Part shown: piece by piece, positions 7,689-16,734 of the stretch
Numbering within the stretch: position 1 is the first letter of the stretch
Layout: each line of letters opens with the position of its first letter
From: Salinadaptatus halalkaliphilus
Lineage (GTDB): Archaea > Halobacteriota > Halobacteria > Halobacteriales > Natrialbaceae
Direction of reading: 5' to 3'
NCBI RefSeq assembly: GCF_006543045.1
Contig: NZ_RBZW01000055.1
Span: forward strand, 124,001-188,000
Length of the DNA stretch: 64,000 bases
Notes under the pieces: generated by a model
The model's input: only the letters and a program-made list of their open reading frames with translations
What the model was told of the DNA's origin: nothing
Databases searched by the model: none
Translations under genes and position numbers: made by a program

Positions 7689-8393
7689 ATGTGTGGCCGT
7701 TACACTCTCGCCCTCGAGCGCGAGACCCTCGAGGACAGATTCGACGCCGAATTCGCGGGCTCGTTCGAGCCGCGATACAACGTGACGCCGGGCCAAGACG
7801 TGCCCGTCATCACGAACGAGGAGCCGGAGACGATCCAGGGGTTCGAGTGGGGGCTGGTGCCGTCGTGGGCCGACGACGGCAGCGGTGGGATGATCAACGC
7901 GCGTGCGGAGACGGTCGACGAGAAACCGAGCTTCAGGGAGGCCTACGAACGGCGGCGATGTCTGGTCCCCGCGGACGGTTTCTACGAGTGGGTCGAGACG
8001 GACGACGGGAAACAGCCCTATCGTGTAACCCTCGAGGACGAGCGGCCGTTCGCCATGGCCGGACTGTGGGAGCGATGGGAGCCCGACGAGCCGACGACGC
8101 AGGCGGGGTTGGACGCCTTCGGCGGCGGGAGTGAGGACGCTGGTGGTGACGACGGCCCGCTCGAGACGTTCACGGTCGTCACGACCGAACCGAACGAGCT
8201 GGTTGGCGACCTCCATCACCGGATGGCGGTCGTGCTCGAGCCGTCGGCCGAACGACGCTGGCTCGAGGGCGAGGAGACGGGCGAACTACTCGAGCCCTAT
8301 CCCGCCGACGACATGCGTGCGTATCCGGTCTCGACGGCGGTCAACGATCCGTCGGTCGACGAACCGTCGCTGCTCGAGCCGGTCGAGTCCTGA
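7689..8393 (+). CDS. SOS response-associated peptidase (SRAP/HMCES-like) abasic-site protein
   Basis: A 234-aa protein of the YedK/HMCES family, which forms a thiazolidine crosslink to abasic sites in single-stranded DNA through the amino-terminal cysteine. The start is fixed by this chemistry: MCGRYTL puts Cys at position 2. The other conserved blocks are present: RYNVTPGQDVPV, FEWGLVPSWA, MINARAET (with the active-site Asn and Glu), RCLVPADGFYEW, and HHRMAVVL with the catalytic His. An acidic insert (about residues 140-157) is a haloarchaeal feature. It probably protects stalled or damaged ssDNA. There is no obvious operon partner. Confidence 0.93.
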   Translation: MCGRYTLALERETLEDRFDAEFAGSFEPRYNVTPGQDVPVITNEEPETIQGFEWGLVPSWADDGSGGMINARAETVDEKPSFREAYERRRCLVPADGFYEWVETDDGKQPYRVTLEDERPFAMAGLWERWEPDEPTTQAGLDAFGGGSEDAGGDDGPLETFTVVTTEPNELVGDLHHRMAVVLEPSAERRWLEGEETGELLEPYPADDMRAYPVSTAVNDPSVDEPSLLEPVES

Positions 8394-8560
8394 ACCGATA
8401 GCCCAACATATTTAAACGTGGCGGATGACTGCACGATTTCGGCGGACAGGCCCACGTAGATCGTCGCCGAGATATGGCACAGAAATCGGCCGCAGTACGG
8501 CTGTTTGTGCCGGTATCGTACGTCAACGACTGGCGAACGTCGATGGTCGATAGCGAATGA

Positions 8561-8569
8561 TTTATATAG
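8561..8569 (+). promoter_or_regulatory. TATA element of the thermosome gene
   Basis: TTTATATAG lies 27-35 nt upstream of the ATG at 8596. This spacing makes 8596, rather than the upstream in-frame ATGs at 8557 and 8581, the likely start. Confidence 0.6.
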
Positions 8570-8595
8570 AATCACAATCAATGAATCGACTGACT

Positions 8596-10260
8596 ATGAG
8601 CCAGCGAATGCAGCAGGGACAGCCGATGATCGTGATGAGCGAAGACTCCCAGCGCGTCAAGGACAAGGACGCGCAGGACTACAACATCAGCGCCGCCCGT
8701 GCGGTCGCCGAGGCCGTACGCTCGACGCTGGGTCCAAAAGGGATGGACAAGATGCTCGTCGACTCGATGGGATCGGTGACGATCACCAACGACGGCGTCA
8801 CCATCTTAGAGGAGATGGACATCGACAACCCGACGGCCGAGATGATCGTCGAGGTCGCCGAGACCCAGGAAGACGAGGCCGGAGACGGCACCACGACGGC
8901 CGTCGCGATCGCCGGTGAACTGCTGAAAAACGCCGAGGATCTCCTCGAGCAGGACATCCATCCGTCGGCGATCATCAAAGGCTTCCACCTCGCGGGCGAT
9001 CAGGCCCGCGAAGAGATCGACGATATCGCGACCGAAGTCGACACCGAGGACGAGGAACTGCTTCGGTCGGTCGCCGAAACCTCGATGACCGGCAAGGGCG
9101 CCGAGGTCAACAAGGAACACCTCTCCCAGCTGATCGTCGACGCGGTCAGTGCCGTCACCGTCGAGGACGGCGAGGGCGAAAACGTCGTCGACCTCGAGTT
9201 CTTAAACATCGAGACCCAGACCGGTCGCAGCGCCGGTGAGTCCGACCTGCTCGTCGGTGGCATCGTCGACAAGGATCCAGTTCACGACGACATGCCCGTC
9301 GAAGCCGAGGACGCAGACGTGTTGCTGCTCAACGAGGCCATCGAGGTCGAAGAGACGGACATCGACACCGAAGTGTCGGTCACCGACCCGGACCAGCTTC
9401 AGCAGTTCCTCGATCGCGAGGAAAAACAGCTCAAAGAGAAGGTCGAACAGATCGTCGACACCGATGCTGACGTCGTCTTCTGTCAGAAAGGCATCGACGA
9501 CCTCGCCCAGCACTACCTCGCCAAGGAAGGCGTCCTCGCCGTCCGACGCGCGAAGAAGTCCGACCTCGAGTTCCTCTCGGAGGTCGTCAACGCGGCCATC
9601 GTCTCGGATCTCTCGAGTGCCTCGGCCGAGGATCTCGGTCACGGCGACATCACCCGCGACGAGGAAGACGAGCTGTTCTACGTCGAAGGCGACGACGCCC
9701 ACGGCGTCACCCTCCTCCTGCGTGGCTCGACTGACCACGTCGTCGACGAACTCGAGCGCGGCGTCGGCGACGCACTCGACGTCGTCGCCCAAACCGTCTC
9801 CGACGGTCGCGTGCTGGCTGGCGGCGGTGCGATCGAGGTCGAACTCGCCTCGCGACTGCGTGACTACGCCGACTCGGTCTCCGGGCGCGAACAGCTGGCC
9901 GTCGAGGCCTTCGCCGATTCGCTCGAGCTCGTCCCGCGCGTGCTCGCCGAGAACGCCGGCCTCGATTCGATCGATACGCTGGTCGACCTGCGCGCCGCCC
10001 ACGAGGACGGCGACGCCGAAGCCGGCCTGAACGTCTTCTCGAACGATGTCGAGAACACCTTCGAGGCTGGCGTCGTCGAGCCGGCTCACGCCAAAGAGCA
10101 GGCCGTAAGCTCCGCCTCCGAAGCCGCAAATCTCGTGCTCAAAATCGACGACATCATCTCCGCCGGCGACCTCTCGACCGACAAGGGCGACGACGAGGAA
10201 GGCGCCCCCGGCGGCGGCATGGGCGGCGGTATGGGCGGCGGTATGGGCGGCATGATGTAG
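8596..10260 (+). CDS. Thermosome subunit (group II chaperonin)
   Basis: A 554-aa subunit of the archaeal CCT-like double-ring chaperonin, which folds proteins in an ATP-dependent cycle in the cytoplasm. ATP-site motifs are present: [11 protein letters not shown] (residues 44-54), ITNDGVTIL and GDGTTT (97-102), with GGGAIEVEL in the C-terminal equatorial domain. The tail is the Gly-Met repeat [11 protein letters not shown] typical of thermosomes. The N-terminus [13 protein letters not shown] matches other haloarchaeal subunits and, with the TATA element at 8561, sets the start at 8596. Haloarchaea have two or three paralogues; which one this is cannot be decided here. Confidence 0.95.
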   Translation: MSQRMQQGQPMIVMSEDSQRVKDKDAQDYNISAARAVAEAVRSTLGPKGMDKMLVDSMGSVTITNDGVTILEEMDIDNPTAEMIVEVAETQEDEAGDGTTTAVAIAGELLKNAEDLLEQDIHPSAIIKGFHLAGDQAREEIDDIATEVDTEDEELLRSVAETSMTGKGAEVNKEHLSQLIVDAVSAVTVEDGEGENVVDLEFLNIETQTGRSAGESDLLVGGIVDKDPVHDDMPVEAEDADVLLLNEAIEVEETDIDTEVSVTDPDQLQQFLDREEKQLKEKVEQIVDTDADVVFCQKGIDDLAQHYLAKEGVLAVRRAKKSDLEFLSEVVNAAIVSDLSSASAEDLGHGDITRDEEDELFYVEGDDAHGVTLLLRGSTDHVVDELERGVGDALDVVAQTVSDGRVLAGGGAIEVELASRLRDYADSVSGREQLAVEAFADSLELVPRVLAENAGLDSIDTLVDLRAAHEDGDAEAGLNVFSNDVENTFEAGVVEPAHAKEQAVSSASEAANLVLKIDDIISAGDLSTDKGDDEEGAPGGGMGGGMGGGMGGMM

Positions 10261-10426
10261 GCGAGGGTTGACGCGAGCGCAGCGAGGGAAACCCTCGAGA
10301 AGGCGAGTGGGCCATCGGCCCGCGAGCAGCGTGGTTCGACCGACGTGAGAAACACGACGAAACGAACGCCAGAGGTAGCTTTTTGATTCGGTAACGACAC
10401 TTGCTACGACGCGATAGCCGCCGCTC

Positions 10427-11434
10427 TCAGTACTCGAGCGGCCAGCGCTCGTCATCTGTCGCGGCGAGTTCGTCGGCGACGCCGTCGGCGAGTCGATACT
10501 CGTCGCCATCGCGGACGACGGTGCCGGCTCGCTCTAAGTGCTCGAGGTGGGCGTAGGATTCGCCGGGTCCGTGCAGAATGTGGATCCCCTCGAGGTCGCC
10601 GAAGAGGTCGGCGCTGACGGTCCAGGTATCACAGGGGCCGAGTCGATCGAGCGCGTCGAGGACGCGCCAGGAGCGTTCTTCGTGGTGGTCGATGATGTAG
10701 GCGGCGCGACCGGCCGGATCGTCGATCGGATCCCGGTGACCTGGCCACGCACGCTCGTAGTCGGCGTCGACGATTCCCTGGAGCGCTCGCAGGTACTTCT
10801 CGAGTGGGCGCTCAACGCGGACGTCCGCACCGCCGACGTTGGGTGTGTAGACCGGAAGCAAGACATCGCCGGAGACGATCTCGGTCGTGCCATCGTGCTC
10901 GAGTTCGAACAGACAGAGGCCGTCGGCGTGGCCGGACGTGTGGACGACCCGGAGGTCGTAGCCGTTGATCGAAAATTGGTCGCCGTCCTCGAAGGTCGTG
11001 ACGGTGGGCGTGGCGACGGGGGTGTCGCCATGGGCCATCCGATCGAGCAGGGTTTGCTGGTCGTCCTCGGGCATCCGCCACTGGTCGAAGTACTCCTTCT
11101 GTGTCGCCTCCATCGATGTCCACGCGTCTTCGTCGCCCTCGATCAGCGCGGCGTCCGCGGGGTGGGCGTAGACCTCGGCACCGCTTTCGGCCTGGATCTC
11201 GCCGGCCAGGCCGACGTGGTCGTGGTGCCAGTGGGTGAGAAAGATGCGATCGACGTCTGCGAAGGCGACGTCGCGCTCGTCGAATTCGGCCTCGAGTTGC
11301 TCTCGAGTGGTCTCCATCCAGTCGCCGGTATCGATCAGTGCGACCTCGTCACCGTCGGCGAAGAGATACGCGTTGTTGTCCCCTTCGAACGCCGAGTTCG
11401 ATAATTCGATTCGTTCCATGCCCTCGTGTGGCAT
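10427..11434 (-). CDS. MBL-fold metallo-hydrolase
   Basis: A 335-aa beta-lactamase-fold hydrolase. The metal motif is LTHWHHDHVG (H-x-H-x-D-H), followed by HTSGHADGLCLFE with the bridging His and SGDVLLP with the bridging Asp. A C-terminal winged-helix-like region (SWRVLDALDRLGPCDTWTVSADLFG) matches the C-terminal domain of LACTB2/hydroxyacylglutathione-hydrolase-like proteins. The substrate is not evident. A T-rich element at 11447-11451 would fit the second Met (11419) as the start just as well as the first (11434). The gene points toward the thermosome gene and is probably transcribed alone. Confidence 0.85.
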   Translation of the reverse strand: MPHEGMERIELSNSAFEGDNNAYLFADGDEVALIDTGDWMETTREQLEAEFDERDVAFADVDRIFLTHWHHDHVGLAGEIQAESGAEVYAHPADAALIEGDEDAWTSMEATQKEYFDQWRMPEDDQQTLLDRMAHGDTPVATPTVTTFEDGDQFSINGYDLRVVHTSGHADGLCLFELEHDGTTEIVSGDVLLPVYTPNVGGADVRVERPLEKYLRALQGIVDADYERAWPGHRDPIDDPAGRAAYIIDHHEERSWRVLDALDRLGPCDTWTVSADLFGDLEGIHILHGPGESYAHLEHLERAGTVVRDGDEYRLADGVADELAATDDERWPLEY

Positions 11435-11491
11435 AGGAAGCGGAAAAACCTTTTGCGAGACGGAAGAATACGACGGGTATTCTCCCGTCGC

Positions 11492-11577
11492 TGATACGGT
11501 TTACTGTAAGTCGTTTTCGGTGCAACCGCGTCCCGTCTTGCGGTTGCACCGGTAAACCGTTACAGCAATCCGTATGA
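11492..11577. repeat. Family-1 palindromic repeat, copy 2
   Basis: Same ends as copy 1 (TGATACGGTTTACTGTAA and CAGCAATCCGTATGA). The inner stem GGTGCAACCGC/GCGGTTGCACC is perfectly paired over 11 bp and differs in sequence from copy 1. It lies in the 504-bp gap upstream of the MBL gene. Confidence 0.88.
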
Positions 11578-11937
11578 GTGGGTGGGTTCGGAGTCTATAA
11601 AGAAAACAGCGCGAGTACCCCGACCCACCGTGGTCGGGGGTGAAGCGCGTCGAAGTGTTTAATAAACTACCTCACGTACATAATAGTAACAAGCCAGAAT
11701 CAACAACCTGAAAGTAGGGAATTGACGACCTCAATTCCTTTGCTGGCTTGTCGGCACTGAAAATGCGACACCTCTCAAAATCCGCGTCATTGGCGTGGTG
11801 AGACGGGTGTTGTCGGGTCGTGGTAGAGCGACCGAGCTCCATGGACACTCGCTGTAGGCGAGTGTTCGGGTGTTTACCCGTGCCGGGCACGAGACGTTCA
11901 GTCAAGTGCGGAGGGAATTAAAGGCCGTGCCGGTGCA
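11578..11937. other. Non-coding stretch with strong hairpins, probable mobile-element relic
   Basis: No convincing gene is present. Visible structures: a hairpin CCCCGACC/GGTCGGGG near 11620-11640; a nested palindrome at 11691-11750 with outer arms CAAGCCAG/CTGGCTTG and inner arms GGAATTGA/TCAATTCC; and ACACTCGC/GCGAGTGT near 11843-11866. Subterminal hairpins of this type are typical of IS200/IS605-like ends, but no transposase gene is left. A 77-codon open frame on the minus strand (11672-11905) shows no recognisable domain. Confidence 0.35.
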
Positions 11938-12295
11938 GTGCGGCCCCAAACCCGGACGCCACGGGCCACCGTGCCCGTGGTACTTCACGCGGGACTAGTG
12001 ACGGCCGTGTCGCTTTTCGACGCCCCGGTTGTCACGCACGCGATCACGGACGATATCGCGGCGGGCGGGTGGGCGTTCGTCGCCGTGCTCTTCGCGCTCG
12101 TCGTCTTCGTCAACGCACCCGTCGAGGAGTTTCTCTTTCGCAACGTCGTCCAGAAGTGCCTCGCGGACGCGATTTCACAGCGGCGGGCGATACTCGCGGC
12201 GTCGATGTCGAACGGCGAACCTCGTCGTCCCGGCGCTGTGTCACGGACTCTACAACGTGGCCGTCTTCGGGATGACCGCGGTCGTGACGCTGTGA
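11938..12295 (+). pseudogene. CPBP (CAAX protease-like) intramembrane protease relic
   Basis: One frame gives a membrane helix followed by VNAPVEEFLFRNVVQ, the EExxxR motif of the CPBP/Abi intramembrane protease family. A second frame then gives NLVVPALCHGLYNVAVFGMTAVV, the family's His-containing helix. The frame change and the short distance between the motifs show a deletion with frameshift near 12215-12225. The gene is therefore a relic of a protein that would normally be about 230 aa. Its last in-frame TGA (12293-12295) is the first codon of a family-1 palindrome. Confidence 0.7.
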
Positions 12296-12377
12296 TACGG
12301 TGTACTGTAACTATTTACCGCCGATCGCCGACCCCGTTCTGGCGATCGGCGGTAATTGACTACAGGAAACCGTATGA
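12293..12377. repeat. Family-1 palindromic repeat, copy 3
   Basis: Begins TGATACGGTGTACTGTAA and ends TACAGGAAACCGTATGA. The inner stem TTACCGCCGATCGCC/GGCGATCGGCGGTAA is perfect over 15 bp and unrelated in sequence to the stems of copies 1 and 2. It provides the stop of the CPBP relic and ends 3 nt before the stop of the convergent minus-strand gene. Confidence 0.88.
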
Positions 12378-12379
12378 TG

Positions 12380-12808
12380 CTACTCGAGCGTCGGCTCGGC
12401 GTCCATCGTCTGGGCCACGAGGTTTTCGACGGTAAGCTCGAGTTCACGGCGGACCGTCTTCGCGGCGAGATAATTCAGGACGAACGCCAGCCTCGAGTCG
12501 AGGGTGTACTCCATCGTGGCAGTGACTTCGGTCTCGGACTCGTCTTTCACGCGGATCGTCGACTGGCGCGTCGCGAACAGCCCCGAGCCGTCGACCATCG
12601 TGTACTCGTAGCCGTCGGACAACTCGACAAACTCCAGAACCATCGTGTTCTCGTCGAACGAGACCGTCATTCGATCCGTCTCGCCGACCGTCTCGTGGGA
12701 CTCGATCGCGAAAATGTCCGCGTACTCGACGATCGCCGTCGGCGACAGCGACGCCAGTAGCTCCTCGGCGGACGGTTCGACCGTGTACGAGAGTTCGACG
12801 GTGTGCAT
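12380..12808 (-). CDS. SRPBCC (START-like) family protein
   Basis: A 142-aa protein with the pattern of a polyketide cyclase/START-like fold. It opens with a beta strand carrying an alternating charged/hydrophobic pattern (HTVELSYTVEPSAEELLASLS). Strands ending in FATRQSTIRVKDESETEVTATMEY follow, then a long C-terminal helix (LNYLAAKTVRRELELTVENLVAQTM). Such proteins bind hydrophobic ligands or act as small-molecule chaperones; the ligand is unknown. Its stop lies 3 nt from the end of palindrome copy 3. It is on the same strand as, and 93 nt downstream of, the small gene at 12902-13261. Confidence 0.7.
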   Translation of the reverse strand: MHTVELSYTVEPSAEELLASLSPTAIVEYADIFAIESHETVGETDRMTVSFDENTMVLEFVELSDGYEYTMVDGSGLFATRQSTIRVKDESETEVTATMEYTLDSRLAFVLNYLAAKTVRRELELTVENLVAQTMDAEPTLE

Positions 12809-12901
12809 TCGGTCGTCGTACGTCCCGGTAACAGTAAATAGCGATCGCTTCTGGTGTACGGGCGGCGTGTCGTCGACGCTCCCGGGCGAACCCGCGGCTA
12901 G

Positions 12902-13261
12902 TCACTGCTCGCCGGTGGTCACGAACCGAACCTGGACGGCGACCTCGTAGGCCGCGTGTTCGTTGATACGATCCTCGAGCGTCGCGATCAGGTCGGGGTC
13001 GTAGATATCCGGTGGGCCGCCGACTTCGATGACGACGACGGTGTAGGACTCCTCGTCGACGCCGATGTCTTGCAGCGCATCGAGGATCGGTTCGACGGCG
13101 TTGGTCGGGACCGGAAAGTGGACGACGCCGTCGTACTCCCTGGTGCTGGTCTCGTCGGTTACGACGTAGTCGATTCCCTCCTCGTCCAGCATGCCGAAGA
13201 CGGCCCGGCGTTTCCCGGCCGGAATCGTGACCTGGATGTGTCGCACCGTCGGAAGGGACAT
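12902..13261 (-). CDS. Stand-alone N-terminal domain of the DUF389/TIGR00341 type
   Basis: A 119-aa soluble protein (RHIQVTIPAGKRRAVFGMLDEEGIDYVVTDET...). It resembles the cytoplasmic N-terminal domain that precedes the membrane part of DUF389 (TIGR00341) proteins, but no membrane domain follows; translation stops at TGEQ. The start at 13261 (MSLPTVRHIQ) fits the domain. An in-frame ATG at 13306 adds 15 residues and begins inside a fragment of a family-2 repeat, so it is less likely. The ACT/PII-like alpha-beta pattern suggests a small regulatory domain. Function unknown. Confidence 0.6.
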   Translation of the reverse strand: MSLPTVRHIQVTIPAGKRRAVFGMLDEEGIDYVVTDETSTREYDGVVHFPVPTNAVEPILDALQDIGVDEESYTVVVIEVGGPPDIYDPDLIATLEDRINEHAAYEVAVQVRFVTTGEQ

Positions 13262-13302
13262 CACTCGGCCCCAAAGGTTTCCCGTTGGCACGTGCGCGGC
13301 GC

Positions 13303-13321
13303 TCATACTGTCGGACAGAAC
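13303..13321. repeat. Fragment of a family-2 repeat end
   Basis: The 19-nt TCATACTGTCGGACAGAAC is the exact reverse complement of the right-hand consensus end of the family-2 palindromes. No second end is visible nearby, so it is a remnant. Confidence 0.45.
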
Positions 13322-13362
13322 GACGTGACGCCGATCGGGTAAGGAGTCGTCGAATTCGACAG

Positions 13363-14295
13363 CTACACGTCGCGATCGGGATACAGAATCTCGAGGCTCG
13401 TCCCGTCGTCGGGGACGAACACCTCGCCGTCGAACGTCTCGCGGGCCTGTGCGAGATGGTCGTCGGTGTGGCCGGCATACCGTGAGGAGATGTGTACCAG
13501 CGCGAGCCGTTTCGCGCCGGCTCGAGCGGCGATCTCGCCGGCACCGCGGGCCGTCGAGTGGGCCGTCTTCGTCGCTCGCTCGGCGCGGTCGTCGGCGAAG
13601 GTGGCGTCGTGAATGAGTAGATCCGGCTCGTCGGCGGCCTCGATAGTCGCCGTCGTCGGTCGCGTGTCGCCGGTGTAGACGATCGATCGGCCCGGTCGGG
13701 GGTCGCCGACGACCTGCTCCGGGTGGACGACGGTGCCGCCCTCGAGTTCGACGGGCGTCCCCTCGTGGAGCTGTGAGAACTTCGGGCCGACGGGGACGCC
13801 GAGCTCCTCGGCGCGCTCGCGGTCGAAGCGACCCTTGCGGTCGTCCTCGAGGAGCGCGTAGCCGAGCGAGCGCGTGTCGTGATCGGTGTCGAGCGTCCGA
13901 ACCTCGTACTCGTCGGTCCGGTAGGCGATGTCGCCGGCCACGTGTTCGTTGATGTGGACCGGAAACGAGGGGCGGGTGTTCAGCGCCTCGATCAGGTTGC
14001 GCAACTGCTCGCGCGTGCCCCGAGGCGTGTGGATCGTCAGGGGATCCTCGCGATCGTTGAACGCCATCGTCTGGAGCAAGCCCGGAATACCGAGCACGTG
14101 GTCGCCGTGGGTGTGCGTGACAAAGAGCTGCGAGATGGCAAAACCGGTCCCAAAGCGCATGAGCTGACGCTGGGTTCCCTCGCCGGCGTCGAACAACAAC
14201 TGCTCGCCCTCGCGGGCGACGAAGATTCCGCTCGGATTCCGCTCGGTCGTCGGAATCGCTCCTGCCGTCCCCAGAAACGTCACGCGCAGTGGCAT
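13363..14295 (-). CDS. rnz: Ribonuclease Z (tRNA 3'-processing endonuclease)
   Basis: A 310-aa short-form tRNase Z, which cuts the 3' trailer from tRNA precursors. It has the family start LRVTFLGTAGAIPTTERNPSG, the metal-binding HTHGDH at residues 61-66 followed by VLGIPGLLQTM, the later ligands in YTGDTRPT and IHDATF, and the C-terminal HISSRYAG. The exosite stretch with GPKFSQLHEG is also present. Length is normal. It is needed here because the tRNA genes do not encode CCA. It appears to be transcribed alone; a 244-bp gap separates it from the divergent surface-protein gene. Confidence 0.95.
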   Translation of the reverse strand: MPLRVTFLGTAGAIPTTERNPSGIFVAREGEQLLFDAGEGTQRQLMRFGTGFAISQLFVTHTHGDHVLGIPGLLQTMAFNDREDPLTIHTPRGTREQLRNLIEALNTRPSFPVHINEHVAGDIAYRTDEYEVRTLDTDHDTRSLGYALLEDDRKGRFDRERAEELGVPVGPKFSQLHEGTPVELEGGTVVHPEQVVGDPRPGRSIVYTGDTRPTTATIEAADEPDLLIHDATFADDRAERATKTAHSTARGAGEIAARAGAKRLALVHISSRYAGHTDDHLAQARETFDGEVFVPDDGTSLEILYPDRDV

Positions 14296-14539
14296 CAGCT
14301 ATCCCTTCGACCGCCCGCGGCTAAACCCGCTTCGATCGCTCGAGACGTTCTCGGGACCTCCTCTCGAAGGCGGGCCGTGGACCGGCTGCGGTGGCCGGCG
14401 ATCACGAAGTTCTCACAGCTCCACTCGTTCGAAACGGTTCGAATCCGACCGAATCGACGACACCGACCGCCACCCTGTGAACGGACGACGTGTTTTAGGT
14501 GCCCCGGCGTCGTAATGCAGGTATCGGTCGAAACCCCCA

Positions 14540-15685
14540 ATGAGTTCGAGATCGACCCTCGGTACGGTCAAACGAATCGTCGCCATCCTGCTGGCGATCG
14601 CCATCGTGCTCGCGGCGGGCGTGATCGTCGGGCAGGCGCCGGCGCTGTTCGGCGTCGAAGAGGAACTCGAGGCGTCGATCGAGTTCGAGGACCAACACGG
14701 CGAGGGCGAGAACGTCACTGTCGCGGAGGTGGCGCTCTCCGACGGCGGCTTCGTCGTCATCACCGACGACGACGGACAGCCGCTTGCCGTCTCGGACTAC
14801 CTCGAGGCCGGGAGCCACGAGAACGTCACGGTCGAGCGAAACGAGGACGCAGACGACACCGAACTCCTCGGTCGGTTGACCGCGACGGTACACCAGGATA
14901 CGACCGACGACGAGAGCTATGCCTACGCACAGACCGACGGCACGGAGGATCACCCCTACCTCGAAAACGGCTTCCCGGTCACCGATACCGCGACGGTGAC
15001 GACGACCGACGACGAGGGGCTCGTGACCGACTCGTTCACCGTCGACGCCGTCGATGGTCCCTCGACCGTGACCACGAACGAGACGCCCACGATCGTTGCC
15101 GACATTTCCAATCCGACGGATCTCCAGAGCCAACAGCCGATCGAATTCCGAATCGACGGCCAGCTCGTCGAACAACAGACGCTGGATCTCGAGGCCGGGG
15201 AGTCCAGAGAGATCGCCGCCGAGATCGACATGCGAAGCGTCCACCCCGGCGAGCGAACGATCGGCGTCTACACCGACGGCGACGGGATGCTCGTGTCGAT
15301 CGATGTCGAGTTCCACGCCGAACCGATGGTCGCGGTTCGCGAGGCCAGCGACGAGTCGGTGACCGTCGACGCGGCGATCCCTGCAGCGGGGTTCGTTGCG
15401 ATCGAGCACAACGAGACCGACGAGACGCTCGGAACGAGCGCCAGCCTCGAGCCAGGCGAACACGACGACATCCGGATCAGTCTCGACGAGAACGCGACGA
15501 TCGAAGCCGACGACGAACTTCGCGCGGTGCTCTACGAGGGCGATCCGGACGACCTCGAGGCCGCGACCGTGATCGAGGACGACGATGGCGACCCCGTCGA
15601 AGCGACGATCACGCTCGAGGACGACACGGCGGCCGACGACGCGTCGGACGACGAGCCGACGGTGGAGACCGCTCTCGGCGCGTAA
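14540..15685 (+). CDS. Secreted/membrane-anchored protein with two DUF7282-like domains
   Basis: A 381-aa acidic protein. Residues 8-32 are hydrophobic (VKRIVAILLAIAIVLAAGVIVG) and act as a signal or anchor. Two related domains follow, at about residues 40-150 and 265-375. Each contains the pattern AxVALxxGGFVVI / SxYLEAGxHxxVxVxxxE and a strand ending in LxAxLYxGDP or the like. They resemble DUF7282 domains of haloarchaeal surface proteins. Several N-x-T/S sequons suggest N-glycosylation. The middle (about 160-260) looks like an Ig-like domain (TPTIVADISNPTDLQSQQPIEFRIDGQ). Function unknown. Confidence 0.75.
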   Translation: MSSRSTLGTVKRIVAILLAIAIVLAAGVIVGQAPALFGVEEELEASIEFEDQHGEGENVTVAEVALSDGGFVVITDDDGQPLAVSDYLEAGSHENVTVERNEDADDTELLGRLTATVHQDTTDDESYAYAQTDGTEDHPYLENGFPVTDTATVTTTDDEGLVTDSFTVDAVDGPSTVTTNETPTIVADISNPTDLQSQQPIEFRIDGQLVEQQTLDLEAGESREIAAEIDMRSVHPGERTIGVYTDGDGMLVSIDVEFHAEPMVAVREASDESVTVDAAIPAAGFVAIEHNETDETLGTSASLEPGEHDDIRISLDENATIEADDELRAVLYEGDPDDLEAATVIEDDDGDPVEATITLEDDTAADDASDDEPTVETALGA

Positions 15686-15724
15686 CCGACCGATTCTTAC
15701 GCGGGCCGTCCCTATTGGGAGGCG

Positions 15725-16729
15725 ATGGACGCGCCGCTGTGGACCGACACGTACGCCCCGGAGTTGGCCGAGTTACCACAGGACGACGCCCGCGAGTACC
15801 TCCAGCGGGCCGTCGACGAGCCGATCAACCTCCTCCTCCAGGGGCCACCGGGAAGCGGAAAGACGGCTGCGGCGCGAGCGCTGGCTCGCGAGGCCCACAC
15901 GGATCCGGACAACGACCTGATCGAGATCAACGTCGCGGACTTCTTCGGGCGGACGAAGACCGAGATCAAGAACGATCCCCGATTCGCGCAGTTTCTGACC
16001 GGGCGATCGTCGATGTCCAAGCGCGACATGATCAACCGCGTGCTCAAGGAATCGGCGAGCTACGCCGCCGTCTCCGGCGAGTACAAGACAATCCTGCTGG
16101 ACAACGCCGAAGACGTCCGCGAGGACTTCCAGCAGGCGCTGCGACGGATCATGGAACAACACCACCGGACGACCCAGTTCATCGTCGCGACGCGCCAGCC
16201 GACGAAGCTCATCCCGCCGATCCGCTCGCGGTGTTTCCCCGTTTCGTTCCGGTCGCCGACGACCGCCGAGACCGTCACCGTCCTCGAGCGAATCGTCGAG
16301 CGCGAGGGCGTCGAGTACGACGCCGACGGCCTCGAGTTCGTCGCCGGCTACGCCGACGGCAACCTCCGGCAGGCGATCCTGGCGGCCCAGACCACCGTCG
16401 AGGACGCCGGCGAGTTGACGATGACCGGGGCCTACGAAACCATCGGCGAGGTCGGTCTCGAGGACGACATCGAGTCGATGCTCGCAGACGCCGAGGCCGG
16501 CGAGTTTACCGACGCTCGAAAGGCCTTAGACGACCTGCTCGTCGACGAGGGACTCGACGGGCAGGAAGTCCTCGAGAGCATCCTCGAGATCGCCCGGAAA
16601 CGCTATCAGGGCGAGAAACTGGCACGCACTCACCGACTCGCCGCGGATGTCGAGTTCGAGATGCACGAGGGGTCCAGCGACCGCATTCACGTCTCGCATC
16701 TACTTGCGGAACTCGGCCGCGACGCCTGA
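15725..16729 (+). CDS. Replication factor C small subunit, RfcC type
   Basis: A 334-aa AAA+ protein of the clamp-loader family, which loads the PCNA sliding clamp onto primed DNA. Walker A is GPPGSGKT (40-47). The Walker B position reads LLDNAED, with Asn in place of the usual catalytic Glu of DEAD/DEAE. The SRC sensor with its arginine finger is in IPPIRSRC. The C-terminal helical collar domain is at about 230-334. Haloarchaea have a second small subunit with this altered Walker B that works with RfcA and RfcB; this gene matches that type (RfcC). It is followed 5 nt later by a small membrane gene. Confidence 0.88.
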   Translation: MDAPLWTDTYAPELAELPQDDAREYLQRAVDEPINLLLQGPPGSGKTAAARALAREAHTDPDNDLIEINVADFFGRTKTEIKNDPRFAQFLTGRSSMSKRDMINRVLKESASYAAVSGEYKTILLDNAEDVREDFQQALRRIMEQHHRTTQFIVATRQPTKLIPPIRSRCFPVSFRSPTTAETVTVLERIVEREGVEYDADGLEFVAGYADGNLRQAILAAQTTVEDAGELTMTGAYETIGEVGLEDDIESMLADAEAGEFTDARKALDDLLVDEGLDGQEVLESILEIARKRYQGEKLARTHRLAADVEFEMHEGSSDRIHVSHLLAELGRDA

Positions 16730-16734
16730 AACGC

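Noticed and set aside
9202-10509. A 435-codon minus-strand frame over the thermosome gene
   Set aside because: Mirror of the strongly coding plus strand; no start signal and no recognisable domain.
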